64,000 nucleotides of DNA from Streptomyces sp. CNH099 (lineage in GTDB: Bacteria; Actinomycetota; Actinomycetes; Streptomycetales; Streptomycetaceae), in the NCBI GenBank assembly GCA_000514715.1, contig AZWL01000020.1:61896-125895 (forward strand). The letters run 5' to 3'. A program made the translations under genes and the position numbers. The notes under the pieces were generated by a model that was not told where the DNA came from, made no database searches, and saw only the letters and a list, made by a program, of their open reading frames with translations. Shown here piece by piece: positions 8,580 through 17,380 of the stretch; position 1 is the stretch's first letter, and each line of letters begins with the position of its first letter.

Positions 8580-10508
8580 TCACAGCGGCTTGATCCGGAT
8601 GTCGCGGTACGAGACGACGTCCGTGGTGCCGTGCACCTGCAGGCCGATGTAGCCCTGCGCGTGCTGGCGGCCGTCGGTGCCCGGGTCGTCCCCGCGCGGC
8701 GGCGAGAACAGCTGGCCCGGGGCGTTCTCGAACTCGTTGATGAGCACGCCGTTGCGGTAGACCTCGTAGTGCTGGTCCACCACCCGGATCTCGTAGTCGT
8801 TCCACGTGCCCTTCGGCGTCACCCCGGCCGCGCCGTGGTTCACCAGGTCGAAGCCGTAGACCGAGCCCGTCTTGTACTGGTCGCCGGCCTCCGAGTCGAA
8901 GACCTGCACCTCGTGGCCGTACTTGATGGCCGCCCACTCCGGCCGCGGCTCGTCCGGGTGGTCGCGCACGTCCGGGAAGCGGACGAAGACGCCGGAGTTG
9001 GCGCGCCCGTCGCCCGGCGCGTCGTCGCGCCACTGCAGCTTGAGCGAGAAGTCGCCGTACTGCTCGTGCGGGTACCAGAGCATGCCAAGACCGCCGACGG
9101 TCGTCCCGCTGGTCATCGAGCCGTCGCCGTTGAGGTGGAAGCTGCCGCCGCCGACGTGCTCCCACTTGGAGAAGGAGTTCTCGGTGCCGGTGAAGAGCGA
9201 CGTGTAGCCGTCGTTGTGGCCCGGCTTGCCGATCCCGGAGGCCTTCGCCGTGTCGCGGATCGCCTCGCGCTCCTCGCCGTTGATGACGGCGTCCAGGTAC
9301 AGCTCGTCGGTGATGTCCCGGATGTGGCGCATGAAGTCGCGGTGCTTCTGCCACGCCTTCTCGTCCTCGATCACCTCGTTGATCGTGCAGCCGCTCCTGG
9401 TGACGCGGTTGGGCACGTGGGTGTCGTACGCGCCGATGTAGACGATCGGCCGGGAGTCCAGCTCCGGGCAGACGGGGTCGGGGTTGGGGTACTTCTCCAC
9501 CACCGTGAAGCTGACCGTCTGGGCCTCGGAGGAGTTGCCCGCCTTGTCGGTGGCCCGGTAGGTGACCGTGTGGTCGCCGACGGTGTGGACGTGCACCGGC
9601 TCGGTGTACGTCCGGAAGGCGCCGTCGCCCACCGCGTACTCGATCTTGTCCAGGCCGGAGCCGCCGGTGTCGGCCGCCTCCAGCGTGACCGTGGCCACGT
9701 CCAGGTACGCGCCGTCGTCGTTCTGCTCACCGCCGAGGGAGGCGGTGACCGTCGGCGGCGACGTGTCCTCGGCCTCGACGACCGTGAAGGTCACCGACTG
9801 CTCCTCGCTGGTGTTGCCCGCCTTGTCGGTGGCGCGGTATCTGACGGTGTGCTCGCCCGGGGTGTTGACCACGATGGGCGCCTCGTACGCGGTCCAGTCC
9901 GTGGCCCCGTCCAGGGCGTGGTCGACGCGGTCGACCCCCGACATGTCGTCGGTGGCGGACAGCTCGACCGTCGCGCTGCCCAGGTACGCGCCGTTCGCGT
10001 CCTGTTCGCCGGTGACCTCGGCCGCGGCCTCGGGCGCCGTGGTGTCCTCGCCGCCCTCGGTGACGACCAGCTCGCCTGCCATCGCCAGGTGGCCGGGGAT
10101 GGCGCAGTAGTAGCGGTACGTGCCCGGCTTCAGGTCGACCGTGGCCTGCCACCTGCCGCCGTTCTGGTCGTTCGGCGAGGCCTGCAGGTTGAGGCTGACG
10201 TCGTGGTTGTACCCCGCGGTGGAGGTGTCGAAGGTCAGGGTGTGCACCATGCCGGTGGTGTTGCCGGTGGCGGCGCTGTTCTCGAAGACGATGGTCGTCT
10301 CCCCGGCCACCGCCGTCGAGGGTGCGGACGTGTACTCCGTCATGCTGTCGCCCGCGGTCCAGGTCAGCGTCTGCGCCGCCGTGGTCTCCTCGGGCGCCGC
10401 CGCGTCGGCGGCGGGCAGGCCGCCCGGCGCGAGCAGCGCCAGGCAGACCGCCACCACGGTGATCAGCGCCCGCCGCAGTCCTCCCGCGGGCAGAGCTTGG
10501 GATCTCAT
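8580..10508 (-). CDS. Secreted cupredoxin - Ig-like repeats - DUF1080 (3-keto-disaccharide hydrolase-like) protein
   Basis: A 642-residue exported multidomain protein. After a signal peptide (cleavage near AADA-A) comes a cupredoxin-like domain at about residues 45-145, with GTYRYYCAIPGHLAMAGEL resembling a type-1 copper loop (Cys, His, Met). Two Ig-like repeats of OmpL47 type follow (each ending YRATDKAGN-S-E). The C-terminal ~220 residues form a DUF1080/concanavalin-like fold with GVFVRFPDVRDHP and DYEIRVVDQHYEVYRNGVLINEF. DUF1080 proteins include hydrolases of 3-keto-glucosides. The start ATG overlaps the stop of the ThuA/PQQ gene (ATGA), so the two proteins are translationally coupled and probably act together outside the cell. 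Confidence 0.85.
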   Translation of the reverse strand: MRSQALPAGGLRRALITVVAVCLALLAPGGLPAADAAAPEETTAAQTLTWTAGDSMTEYTSAPSTAVAGETTIVFENSAATGNTTGMVHTLTFDTSTAGYNHDVSLNLQASPNDQNGGRWQATVDLKPGTYRYYCAIPGHLAMAGELVVTEGGEDTTAPEAAAEVTGEQDANGAYLGSATVELSATDDMSGVDRVDHALDGATDWTAYEAPIVVNTPGEHTVRYRATDKAGNTSEEQSVTFTVVEAEDTSPPTVTASLGGEQNDDGAYLDVATVTLEAADTGGSGLDKIEYAVGDGAFRTYTEPVHVHTVGDHTVTYRATDKAGNSSEAQTVSFTVVEKYPNPDPVCPELDSRPIVYIGAYDTHVPNRVTRSGCTINEVIEDEKAWQKHRDFMRHIRDITDELYLDAVINGEEREAIRDTAKASGIGKPGHNDGYTSLFTGTENSFSKWEHVGGGSFHLNGDGSMTSGTTVGGLGMLWYPHEQYGDFSLKLQWRDDAPGDGRANSGVFVRFPDVRDHPDEPRPEWAAIKYGHEVQVFDSEAGDQYKTGSVYGFDLVNHGAAGVTPKGTWNDYEIRVVDQHYEVYRNGVLINEFENAPGQLFSPPRGDDPGTDGRQHAQGYIGLQVHGTTDVVSYRDIRIKPL

Positions 10509-12940
10509 CGACTCCCCTTCACGATCAGGTTCTCGGGCAGGGGCGTCGCCGGCCCGCCCTTGTACGTCACCCGCCACAGGGCGGACGCCGAGTCGGCGTT
10601 GAAGAAGCCGCGGCCGTAGTCGAGCACGTAGAGCGCGCCGTCCGGGCCGAACTTCCAGTCCATCAGGTTGCGGATGCCGCCGTTGCCCACCGGGATGATG
10701 TCGTCGAGCGACTCGGCGTGCACCGGCAGTCCGCCGTCGCCGGCGTTGGCCGGGTCCATGACCACGGCGTGCCGCGGCTGGTCCTGGTCGTAGAAGTCGC
10801 CGACGAACCACTTGCCGTCCCAGTACTCCGGCCACCTGACGTCGCTGCCGGAGGAGGCGTCGTAGCGGTAGACGGGGCCGGTCATGGCCGCCTGGCCGCC
10901 GCCCTTGAGCCAGGGCAGCCGGTACTGCGCCTCGTCGATGTCGTAGCTGGGCACCCCGTCCGCGTTGCGCGGGTAGTCGGGGCCGCCGCCCTGGGGCGAG
11001 TACCAGATGTTGTTGGCCCGGGCCGGCGGGATGTCCGTCAGGCCGTCGTTGTTGGGCGAGGTGTTCTTGAGGTTGTCGCAGTCGTACCAGTCGAGCGGCT
11101 GCGACGGGTCGGGCAGGTTGCGGTCGCGGTACGGCTGCTTGTTGCCCATGCAGTACGGCCAGCCCTGGTTGCCCGCGCTGGTGATGACGGCGAACGTGTC
11201 GTACTTGGCCGGGCCCCAGGTGGTGCTGGGCTGGCCGGCGTCCGGGCCGACCCAGCCGGCGTAGAGCCGGTCCTGCCCGTCGATCTCGATGCGGGACGGG
11301 TTGCGTACGCCCATCACGTAGATCTCGGGCCTGGCCTGGTCGCCGTTGCCCTCGTCGCCGGTGAAGAGGTTGCCCTCGGGGATGGTGTACGTGCCGTCGG
11401 GCTCGGGGTGGATCCGCAGGATCTTGCCGTTGAGGTTGTTGGTGTTGCCCGCGGTGCGCCGCGCGTCGGCGAAGGACACGCCGCCGAAGTTCGGCTCCGG
11501 GTTGTTGCCGGAGTAGCCGTCGCTGAACCGCGAGGAGTTGGTGTCGCCGGTGGCGATGTACAGGTTGCCCTGCGAGTCCCACTCCATGTCGCCGCCCGCG
11601 TGGCAGCAGCTGTGCACCTGGACGGGCCAGGACAGCAGCACCTGCTCGGAGGAGGTGTCGAGCTTCTGGGTCGCCTGGTCGATCGTGAACCGGGAGACCC
11701 GCCGCTCGGCCATGTGCGCGTCGCGGTCGACGCCGGAGTGCGGCGTGTAGTGCAGGTACACGTGGCCGTTGGCGGCGAAGTCCGGGTCGAGGGCGATGCC
11801 GAGCAGGCCCTCCTCGACCTTGACCAGCTCGTCGCCGCCGCCCTTGTTGCCGAAGACGTCGAGGGTGCCGACCGCGGTCACCTGCTCGGTCTCCGGGTCC
11901 CACATGTGGACGGTGCCGGGGCCCTTGCCGATCTCCGGGCCGTCCCAGTCGACGTCGACGGGCGCGCCGGACCAGCGGCCGCCGCGGCCGATGTAGTAGA
12001 CCTTGCCGTCGTCGGCGATGTCGATGCCGTGCGGCTCGCCGATCTGGTCGAGCTGGTTCGGCTGGTTCGGCTGGGTCAGCCGGGTCGCCTCGTAGTTGGC
12101 GGTGATGCTCGCCTGGCAGTCGGCCCGCGCCTGGCGGGTGGTCCACAGCAGGGCGCCGCGCAGGTGCGCGCGGAAGTTCTCCTCCGCGAAGCCGGCCGCG
12201 GTGCCGCCCATGCCGGTGTAGAAGGAACGGCCGCCCTCGTAGTCGCGGCACCAGGAGATCGGGTGGTCCCAGCCGTTGGCCGTCGAGCCCGGCTCGTACG
12301 TGCGCTCCCGGACCCGGGCGACGGTGTGGACGCTGCCGGAGGGGTTGGTCTCCCAGTTGGTCCACACGTCTCTGCGCGACCACTCGAGCGGCAGGTCCCT
12401 GGTGGCCGGGTTGAGCCGGTCGCCGACCTCGACGACGGCCTCCTGCGCGCCGCCTGAGGTGCCGGCGGGGCGGCTGCCGATCAGGCCGGTGAACCAGTCG
12501 GACTCGGGCTCGGCGCGGGCCGCGTCGTGGATCCCGAGGAACCCGCCGCCGGCCTCGATGTAGCGCTGGAACGACTGTTCCTGAACGGTGTTGAGCCGGT
12601 CGCTGCCCGGTGACAGGAAGACGACCGCGTTGTACTTGGCCAGATTCTTGTCGGTGAAGGCCGTCACCTCATCGGTGGCGGTCACCGTGAACGTCTCCGG
12701 ACCCTGGGTCCCGATGGCTTCGATGGCCTCGATGCCCGCCCGGGTGACGGCATGCTGATCGCCGTCCACCCGGTGGAACACGAGTACCGAAGCGTTCGCC
12801 TTGCCCGGCGGCTTGCCGGCCGCGAGCGGTCCGCCGCTCGACGGCCCCGCCATGGCCTCGGCTCCTGCCAGCAGCGTTGCCGTCATTGCCACGGCCGATG
12901 CGCCGGCCGCCCAGCGTAGGGCGTTTCCCCTGCGTCGCAT
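10505..12940 (-). CDS. Secreted ThuA domain plus PQQ-dependent sugar dehydrogenase-like beta-propeller
   Basis: An exported protein of 811 residues. Signal peptide about residues 1-31. A ThuA (trehalose-utilisation, glutamine-amidotransferase-like) domain covers about 48-265, with VVFLSPGSDRL and GGGFLGIHDAA. The rest is a soluble glucose/sorbosone dehydrogenase-like propeller: GEPHGIDIADDGKVYYIGRGG, EEGLLGIALDPDFAANGHVYLHY, MGVRNPSRIEID and GPDGALYVLDYGRGFF. ThuA proteins are tied to 3-keto-sugar metabolism, and DUF1080 (the next gene) includes 3-keto-glycoside hydrolases. An oxidise-then-cleave route for extracellular disaccharides is thus inferred, not shown. A promoter TTGGCA (13020-13015) - 17 nt - TAACTT (12997-12992) lies upstream on the minus strand. 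Confidence 0.85.
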   Translation of the reverse strand: MRRRGNALRWAAGASAVAMTATLLAGAEAMAGPSSGGPLAAGKPPGKANASVLVFHRVDGDQHAVTRAGIEAIEAIGTQGPETFTVTATDEVTAFTDKNLAKYNAVVFLSPGSDRLNTVQEQSFQRYIEAGGGFLGIHDAARAEPESDWFTGLIGSRPAGTSGGAQEAVVEVGDRLNPATRDLPLEWSRRDVWTNWETNPSGSVHTVARVRERTYEPGSTANGWDHPISWCRDYEGGRSFYTGMGGTAAGFAEENFRAHLRGALLWTTRQARADCQASITANYEATRLTQPNQPNQLDQIGEPHGIDIADDGKVYYIGRGGRWSGAPVDVDWDGPEIGKGPGTVHMWDPETEQVTAVGTLDVFGNKGGGDELVKVEEGLLGIALDPDFAANGHVYLHYTPHSGVDRDAHMAERRVSRFTIDQATQKLDTSSEQVLLSWPVQVHSCCHAGGDMEWDSQGNLYIATGDTNSSRFSDGYSGNNPEPNFGGVSFADARRTAGNTNNLNGKILRIHPEPDGTYTIPEGNLFTGDEGNGDQARPEIYVMGVRNPSRIEIDGQDRLYAGWVGPDAGQPSTTWGPAKYDTFAVITSAGNQGWPYCMGNKQPYRDRNLPDPSQPLDWYDCDNLKNTSPNNDGLTDIPPARANNIWYSPQGGGPDYPRNADGVPSYDIDEAQYRLPWLKGGGQAAMTGPVYRYDASSGSDVRWPEYWDGKWFVGDFYDQDQPRHAVVMDPANAGDGGLPVHAESLDDIIPVGNGGIRNLMDWKFGPDGALYVLDYGRGFFNADSASALWRVTYKGGPATPLPENLIVKGSR

Positions 12941-12991
12941 GGTCCTCCCACCTCGTCCCGGGATGCTGCGGGATAGCTGCGCCGCCGTAGG

Positions 12992-13020
12992 AAGTTAGAC
13001 CTCTTTCGGCGAACTGCCAA
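12992..13020 (-). promoter_or_regulatory. Candidate promoter of the ThuA/DUF1080 operon
   Basis: On the minus strand, TTGGCA (-35, 13020 to 13015) and TAACTT (-10, 12997 to 12992) are separated by 17 nt. This places transcription start about 40 nt upstream of the ATG at 12940. Confidence 0.45.
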
Positions 13021-13138
13021 TGCCTACAGCCGGATTAGGTTCGAACTTTGTCCTGAGGATGGGCAAAGCCTCGACAAGCCCTTACCATGAGCGGCTGTCA
13101 GGGACGAGTCACAAACGCGCGAGAAGGCGGGGGCCACC

Positions 13139-14131
13139 ATGCCGCGCAGTGTTTCCAGAAGGTCCTTCACGAGCGGTGCGGCCGCGGCCGCACTGGCGAC
13201 CCCGGTCGCCCTGTCCACCACGGGAGCGACGGTCACCGCGTCGAACGACAAACCACAACCCCAACCCCTGGGCGAGATCAAGCGCATCACCATGTACGCC
13301 GAGGCCATGCCGGACGGCCAGTTGGGCTACGGACTCGAACCGGGCAGGCCCTCCATCCCCGGTCCGCTGCTGGAGATGTACGAGGGCGACAGCATGATCA
13401 TCAAGCTGGTCAACAACCTCGACGTCGAGGCCAGCCTGCACCCCCACGGCGTCGACTACGACATCGACAACGACGGCACGCCGATGACGAACAGCGCGGT
13501 GCCGCCGGGCGGTTCGCGCGAGTACGTCTGGCACTCGCACACCCCCGGCACCCGCCGCGACGGCACCATACAGCCGGGCAGCGCGGGCTACTGGCACTAC
13601 CACGACCACGCGGTCGGCACCCCGCACGGAACCGGCGGCGTCAGACGCGGGCTCTACGGCGGGCTGATCGTCCGGCGGCGCGGCGACAAGCTGCCCGACA
13701 AGCAGTTCGTCATCGTCTTCAACGACAGCACCATCAACAACCTCACCGGCCACGGGCCGGACTTCACGGCCACGCTCGGGGACCGCTGCGAGGTCCTCAT
13801 GATCACGCACGGCGAGCTGTACCACACGTTCCACATGCACGGGCACCGCTGGGCGGACAACCGCACGGGCATGCTGACCGGCGTGGACGACCCGACGCCG
13901 ATCATCGACAACAAGATCTGCGGGCCGGGCGACTCCTTCGGCTTCCAGTTCATCGCGGGCGAACTGGTCGGCTCGGGGCGGTGGATGTACCACTGCCACG
14001 TCCAGAGCCACGCGGACATGGGCATGGCGGGGCTGCTGGTGGTGACGAACCCGAACGGCACGGTGGCCGGCGAGCACAACGCGGAGGCGATGAAGCCCAC
14101 CCGCGACGCGCCGGCACACGGGAACCACTGA
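13139..14131 (+). CDS. Small two-domain laccase (multicopper oxidase), Tat-exported
   Basis: Oxidises phenolics with reduction of oxygen to water, outside the cell. The 330-residue length and domain plan match Streptomyces small laccases, which form trimers. The start carries a twin-arginine signal (SRRSF). All four copper-ligand clusters are visible: LHPHGVDYD, YWHYHDHA, YHTFHMHGHRW and YHCHVQSHADMGM, the last supplying the type-1 Cys-His and an axial Met. Such enzymes act on lignin-like phenols or in morphological development. Strong hairpins downstream end the transcript. Confidence 0.95.
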   Translation: MPRSVSRRSFTSGAAAAALATPVALSTTGATVTASNDKPQPQPLGEIKRITMYAEAMPDGQLGYGLEPGRPSIPGPLLEMYEGDSMIIKLVNNLDVEASLHPHGVDYDIDNDGTPMTNSAVPPGGSREYVWHSHTPGTRRDGTIQPGSAGYWHYHDHAVGTPHGTGGVRRGLYGGLIVRRRGDKLPDKQFVIVFNDSTINNLTGHGPDFTATLGDRCEVLMITHGELYHTFHMHGHRWADNRTGMLTGVDDPTPIIDNKICGPGDSFGFQFIAGELVGSGRWMYHCHVQSHADMGMAGLLVVTNPNGTVAGEHNAEAMKPTRDAPAHGNH

Positions 14132-14470
14132 CCGCGCCCCGCGCGCCGGTGCAGCCGGCACCTTGGGCCCGGGGGCGGCGGCTTGCCCGCCGCCCCCGGC
14201 ACGAGACGGGCCGGCGACCCCGCTGGGTGGGGTCGCCGGCCTCCCGCATGGACCACGTCCCGCGCGGCGGCGTGCCCGCGTACCCCCGGGGGCCGACGTC
14301 GAAGGCCGGTCGCGGCCCGCGTTCCGGCGCCGTGTCCCGCTGTTCGCCGCGGGATTGCCTCGGCGCCACGCACGGGCAGGATGCTCCCGCCATCATCGTG
14401 CGCCGGCCGGCGGCCCGCCGCGGGGAGCACCCCCCGCCGGCCGGCCCGGCCCGCGAGGGAGAGGATCCGT
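14132..14470. other. Intergenic region with two strong hairpins
   Basis: 339 bp between the laccase and the DUF6454 gene. It contains a 13-bp stem (14169-14181/14187-14199) and a 12-bp stem (14210-14221/14229-14240). The remainder, about 14240-14470, shows no convincing gene; it should hold the promoter of the next gene but I see no clear -10/-35 pair. Confidence 0.6.
14169..14240 (+). terminator. Double-hairpin terminator of the laccase gene
   Basis: Two consecutive perfect stems: 13 bp with a 5-nt loop (14169-14199) and 12 bp with a 7-nt loop (14210-14240). They begin about 37 bp after the laccase stop. No T-run. Confidence 0.7.
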
Positions 14471-15442
14471 ATGAGGTACGTCAGAACGCTCGGCGCCACC
14501 GCCGTGGCCGCGGCCCTGCTCGGCACCGTCGCCGCCTCCGCCGCGCCCGCGGCGCGGCCCGGCGGCGACCACCGGCCCCAGCGCGAGGGCCGCGTCGTCG
14601 AGGCCGTCGCCACGCTGGACCGCAACAGCACCTGGAAGCTGGTCGAGAAGCTGCCGCTGGACTTCGAGACGTACCACCCGCAGGGGATGACCCGCGTCGG
14701 CGACCGGCTGTTCCTCTCCAGCGTCGAGGTCATCGAGCGGCCCGTGCACTACCCGGAGCCCGTCGACGGCTACGACCGCAGCCCAGGCCGCGGCGTGGGC
14801 CACCTCTTCGTCATGGACCTGAAGGGCCGGCTACTGGAGGACATCACGCTGGGCGAGGGCGACATGTACCACCCCGGCGGCATCGACACCGACGGCCGCT
14901 CGGTGTGGGTCCCGGTCGCGGAGTACCGGCCGGACAGCGCGGCCGTCGTCTACCGCGTCGACGCCCGCACGCTGGCGGTCACGGCGGAGTTCCGGGTGGA
15001 CGACCACGTCGGCGGCGTGGTGCCCGAGCCGCGCACCGGCAGGGTGCACGGCGTCTCGTGGGGCTCGCGGACCGTCTACAGCTGGGACCGGCACGGCCGG
15101 CAGCTCCAGCGGCGCGCGAACCGGAGCCACTTCGTCGACTACCAGGACTGCGCGTACGCCGGCTCCCGCACGATGCTCTGCACCGGCGTCACCGGCTTCA
15201 AGAACGCCTCCGGCGCCGACTTCGAGCTGGGCGGCATCGCGACGGTCGACCTGCGGACGTCCGACATCGACCACGAGGTGCCGGTGACGCTCTGGTCGAC
15301 CGGCGGGCACGTCGCCACCCGCAACCCCGTGCTGCTGGAGGCGCCGCGCGGCGGCGGAGTGCGCATGTGGGCGGCCCCCGACGACGGCACGTCGCCCGCC
15401 GGCACCGAACTGCTGGTCTACGAGACGGGCGGTGTCGGCTGA
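14471..15442 (+). CDS. Secreted DUF6454-type protein (propeller-like)
   Basis: A 323-residue exported protein. Signal peptide MRYVRTLGATAVAAALLGTVAASAAPA. The mature part has repeated beta-rich segments such as ETYHPQGMTRVGDRLFLSSVEV, GDMYHPGGIDTDGRSVWVPVAEY and RVHGVSWGSRTVYSWD. These look like blades of a propeller and match the DUF6454 family as I remember it. ATG 14471 follows GGGAGAGGA. No catalytic function can be assigned. Confidence 0.7.
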   Translation: MRYVRTLGATAVAAALLGTVAASAAPAARPGGDHRPQREGRVVEAVATLDRNSTWKLVEKLPLDFETYHPQGMTRVGDRLFLSSVEVIERPVHYPEPVDGYDRSPGRGVGHLFVMDLKGRLLEDITLGEGDMYHPGGIDTDGRSVWVPVAEYRPDSAAVVYRVDARTLAVTAEFRVDDHVGGVVPEPRTGRVHGVSWGSRTVYSWDRHGRQLQRRANRSHFVDYQDCAYAGSRTMLCTGVTGFKNASGADFELGGIATVDLRTSDIDHEVPVTLWSTGGHVATRNPVLLEAPRGGGVRMWAAPDDGTSPAGTELLVYETGGVG

Positions 15443-15531
15443 GCCCCCCCGCGGCCACGGCAACATCAACACCGGTGACAAAGACCTGCCCACCGCGGCC
15501 CGGCCGCCCGGTGACCGGCAGATCATGCCCG

Positions 15532-15690
15532 TCAGCGCCGCGACCGCTTCCTGCCCCTGGCCCTCCTGGCGCCGCAGTAGAAATCGGGGGATGTGCCGGG
15601 CCGGTCGAAGTAGGCCAGCACGTCGTCGGTCTCCTTCTTCAACGTCCGGCCCGCGGAGTCGTTCCATCCGGTCGTGTCCGGGCCGCTCAT
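15532..15690 (-). CDS. Small ORF coupled to the SDR gene (possible gene remnant)
   Basis: A 52-residue reading frame beginning MSGPDTTGWNDSAGRTLKKETDDVLAYFDRPG and ending in an Arg-rich tail. Its ATG overlaps the stop of the SDR gene (ATGA), the arrangement of translationally coupled genes. I recognise no family. Either it is a genuine small protein, or it is the first part of a longer downstream gene whose 3' part was lost or frameshifted; the basic tail in GC-rich sequence favours the second. Confidence 0.4.
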   Translation of the reverse strand: MSGPDTTGWNDSAGRTLKKETDDVLAYFDRPGTSPDFYCGARRARGRKRSRR

Positions 15691-16466
15691 GCGGTCTCGG
15701 TCTGCAGGGCGGGCCCGAGGAGGAGTCCGCCGTCGATGACGTACTCCGAGCCGGTGATGAACGACGCGTCGGATGAGGTGAGGAACAGGAGGAGCCGGGT
15801 GACGTCGGTCGGCTCTCCGAGTCGGGGGATGGCGAACGGCTCGGGTGAGTAGAAGTCGGCGATTGCCGCGGTGGCGCCGGCTGCTGGTTCGTGGATGAAG
15901 GGGGTCGCGATCACGCCGGGGTGGATGGTGTTCACGCGGATGCGGTCCCGGCCGAGTTCGAGCGCTGCCGTTCGGGTAAGGCCTCGCACGGCCCATTTGC
16001 TGGCGACGTACGGCGCGTAGTGCGCCGTGCCGCCCAGGCCCATCGTCGAGGCGATGTTGACGATGGCTCCCCCTGTTGCGCGGCGCAGAGCGGGGGCGGC
16101 GGCCTTGATGCCGAGGAAGGTCCCGGTGAGGTTGATGTCGAGGATGCGCGACCACGTGGCCCGGTCCGTGTTCTCCACCGTCGCCGGCGGGTTCTGGACG
16201 CCCGCGTTGTTGACGAGCACGTTCAGGGCGCCGAAGGCGCTCTCGGCGGCCAGCACGGCGGCGGACCACGAACTCTCGTCGGTGACGTCGAGGCGGGTGA
16301 AGTGAGCGCGGGTCCCCAGCTCGGCGGCGAGAGCGGTGCCGCGTTCGGTGTCGATGTCGCCGATCACCACGTTCGCTCCCTCCGCGTGAAAGGCGCGTAC
16401 GTGGCTCGATCCCTGGCCACCGGTCCCACCGGTCACGAGCACGGTCTGGTTGTCGAAGCGGTTCAT
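15687..16466 (-). CDS. Short-chain dehydrogenase/reductase
   Basis: A 259-residue classical SDR of the cytoplasm. Cofactor motif TGGTGGQGSSH (residues ~12-22), NNAG (~90), catalytic Ser in NIASTMG, and YxxxK as YVASKW. D38-D40 in VVIGDID suggest NAD preference. The C-terminal FITGSEYVIDGGLL is typical. It is divergent from a TetR regulator and both promoters lie inside one large inverted repeat, so the substrate or a related small molecule is probably the inducer. Confidence 0.9.
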   Translation of the reverse strand: MNRFDNQTVLVTGGTGGQGSSHVRAFHAEGANVVIGDIDTERGTALAAELGTRAHFTRLDVTDESSWSAAVLAAESAFGALNVLVNNAGVQNPPATVENTDRATWSRILDINLTGTFLGIKAAAPALRRATGGAIVNIASTMGLGGTAHYAPYVASKWAVRGLTRTAALELGRDRIRVNTIHPGVIATPFIHEPAAGATAAIADFYSPEPFAIPRLGEPTDVTRLLLFLTSSDASFITGSEYVIDGGLLLGPALQTETA

Positions 16467-16540
16467 CAGGCGTTCCTTCGGTACGTGGGTGACTGACCGG
16501 GATCATCGGCGATGAACGGCCGGCCGATGGCGAGCCGGGC

Positions 16541-16605
16541 GACTCACCACTACCTCGACACTAGGTCGGCGGCAGTGGTGAGTCAAGCCACTCACCTCGT
16601 ATACT
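16541..16605. promoter_or_regulatory. Divergent promoters with shared palindromic operator (SDR / TetR)
   Basis: GACTCACCACT (16541-16551) is repeated as its exact inverse at 16574-16584, with a further direct partial copy at 16590-16597. The SDR promoter on the minus strand is TTGACT (16586-16581) - 17 nt - TAGTGT (16563-16558), lying within the palindrome. The regulator's -10 is TATACT (16600-16605), only 6 bp before its ATG. Confidence 0.75.
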
Positions 16606-16611
16606 CGGTCC

Positions 16612-17256
16612 ATGAGCAGGGCCGTACCGACCTACCACCAGCGCGTCGCCCGGGAGAAGCGCGCGCTGATCGTGACGGCCGCGACCGCACTGTTCCTCGA
16701 ATTGGGCTACGACCGGACGTCGCTGGCGCGGATCGCAGAGCGCTCGGGTGTCTCGCGGGCCACCTTGTTCAAGCAGTTTCCGAGCAAGGCCGCCCTGTTC
16801 GACGCCATCGTCACCGAGTCCTGGTCAACCGCCGACGAGGAGGATCCTCCGCCGGCAGGCAACGTCGTCGACGGGCTCAGCACCATCGGCCGCCGTTACG
16901 CCGAGTTGCTGAGCCGGCCCCAGATGACCGACCTGTTCCGGATCGTCATCGCCGAGCTGCCGCGGTTCCCGGAGCTGGCCCATGCGCAGTTCTCGCACGG
17001 GAAGATGCCCTACTTCGAGTCCGTACGCAGCTACCTCCTGGCTGAGCACGAGGCGGGAACGGTGCGGGTCGAGGACGTGGACCTCGCGGCCACCCAGTTC
17101 CTGGGCATGATCTCCAACTACGTCTTCTGGCCGACACTCCTGGTGCCGGGCTGGGAGGTGAGCACCGAACGCGTCGCTCAGGTAGTCGACGAGGCCGTCC
17201 GCACCACCGCCGCCCGGTACGCCGCGACCGCACCAGGGGCGTCCACCAACGGCTGA
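16612..17256 (+). CDS. TetR-family regulator
   Basis: A 214-residue repressor. The N-terminal helix-turn-helix is LARIAERSGVSRATLFKQFPSKAALFDAIV; the remainder is an all-helical ligand domain with ISNYVFWPTLLVPGW near the C-terminus. The -10 box is six bases from the ATG, so the mRNA is probably leaderless. It most likely represses itself and the divergent SDR through the palindrome between them. Confidence 0.9.
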   Translation: MSRAVPTYHQRVAREKRALIVTAATALFLELGYDRTSLARIAERSGVSRATLFKQFPSKAALFDAIVTESWSTADEEDPPPAGNVVDGLSTIGRRYAELLSRPQMTDLFRIVIAELPRFPELAHAQFSHGKMPYFESVRSYLLAEHEAGTVRVEDVDLAATQFLGMISNYVFWPTLLVPGWEVSTERVAQVVDEAVRTTAARYAATAPGASTNG

Positions 17257-17380
17257 GTCCCGCCCCCGCAGAACAAGAGGTCTCAGCAGCGGGCCGCCGG
17301 TCTTGTGACGCCAGGATGAAAGAGTTCACCGCGTGGACGCGGTACCCGGTACGGCGCCGCGCCCGGCCGGCGCGCCCGGG

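Noticed and set aside
8580..12383. A single 1267-residue minus-strand frame spanning two genes
   Set aside because: The part upstream of 10508 is a shadow of the ThuA/PQQ gene in another frame. The real second gene starts at ATG 10508 with a signal peptide.
13087..15852. A 921-residue plus-strand frame
   Set aside because: Arg/His/Pro-rich shadow of the laccase, DUF6454 and SDR genes; no domain and no ribosome site.
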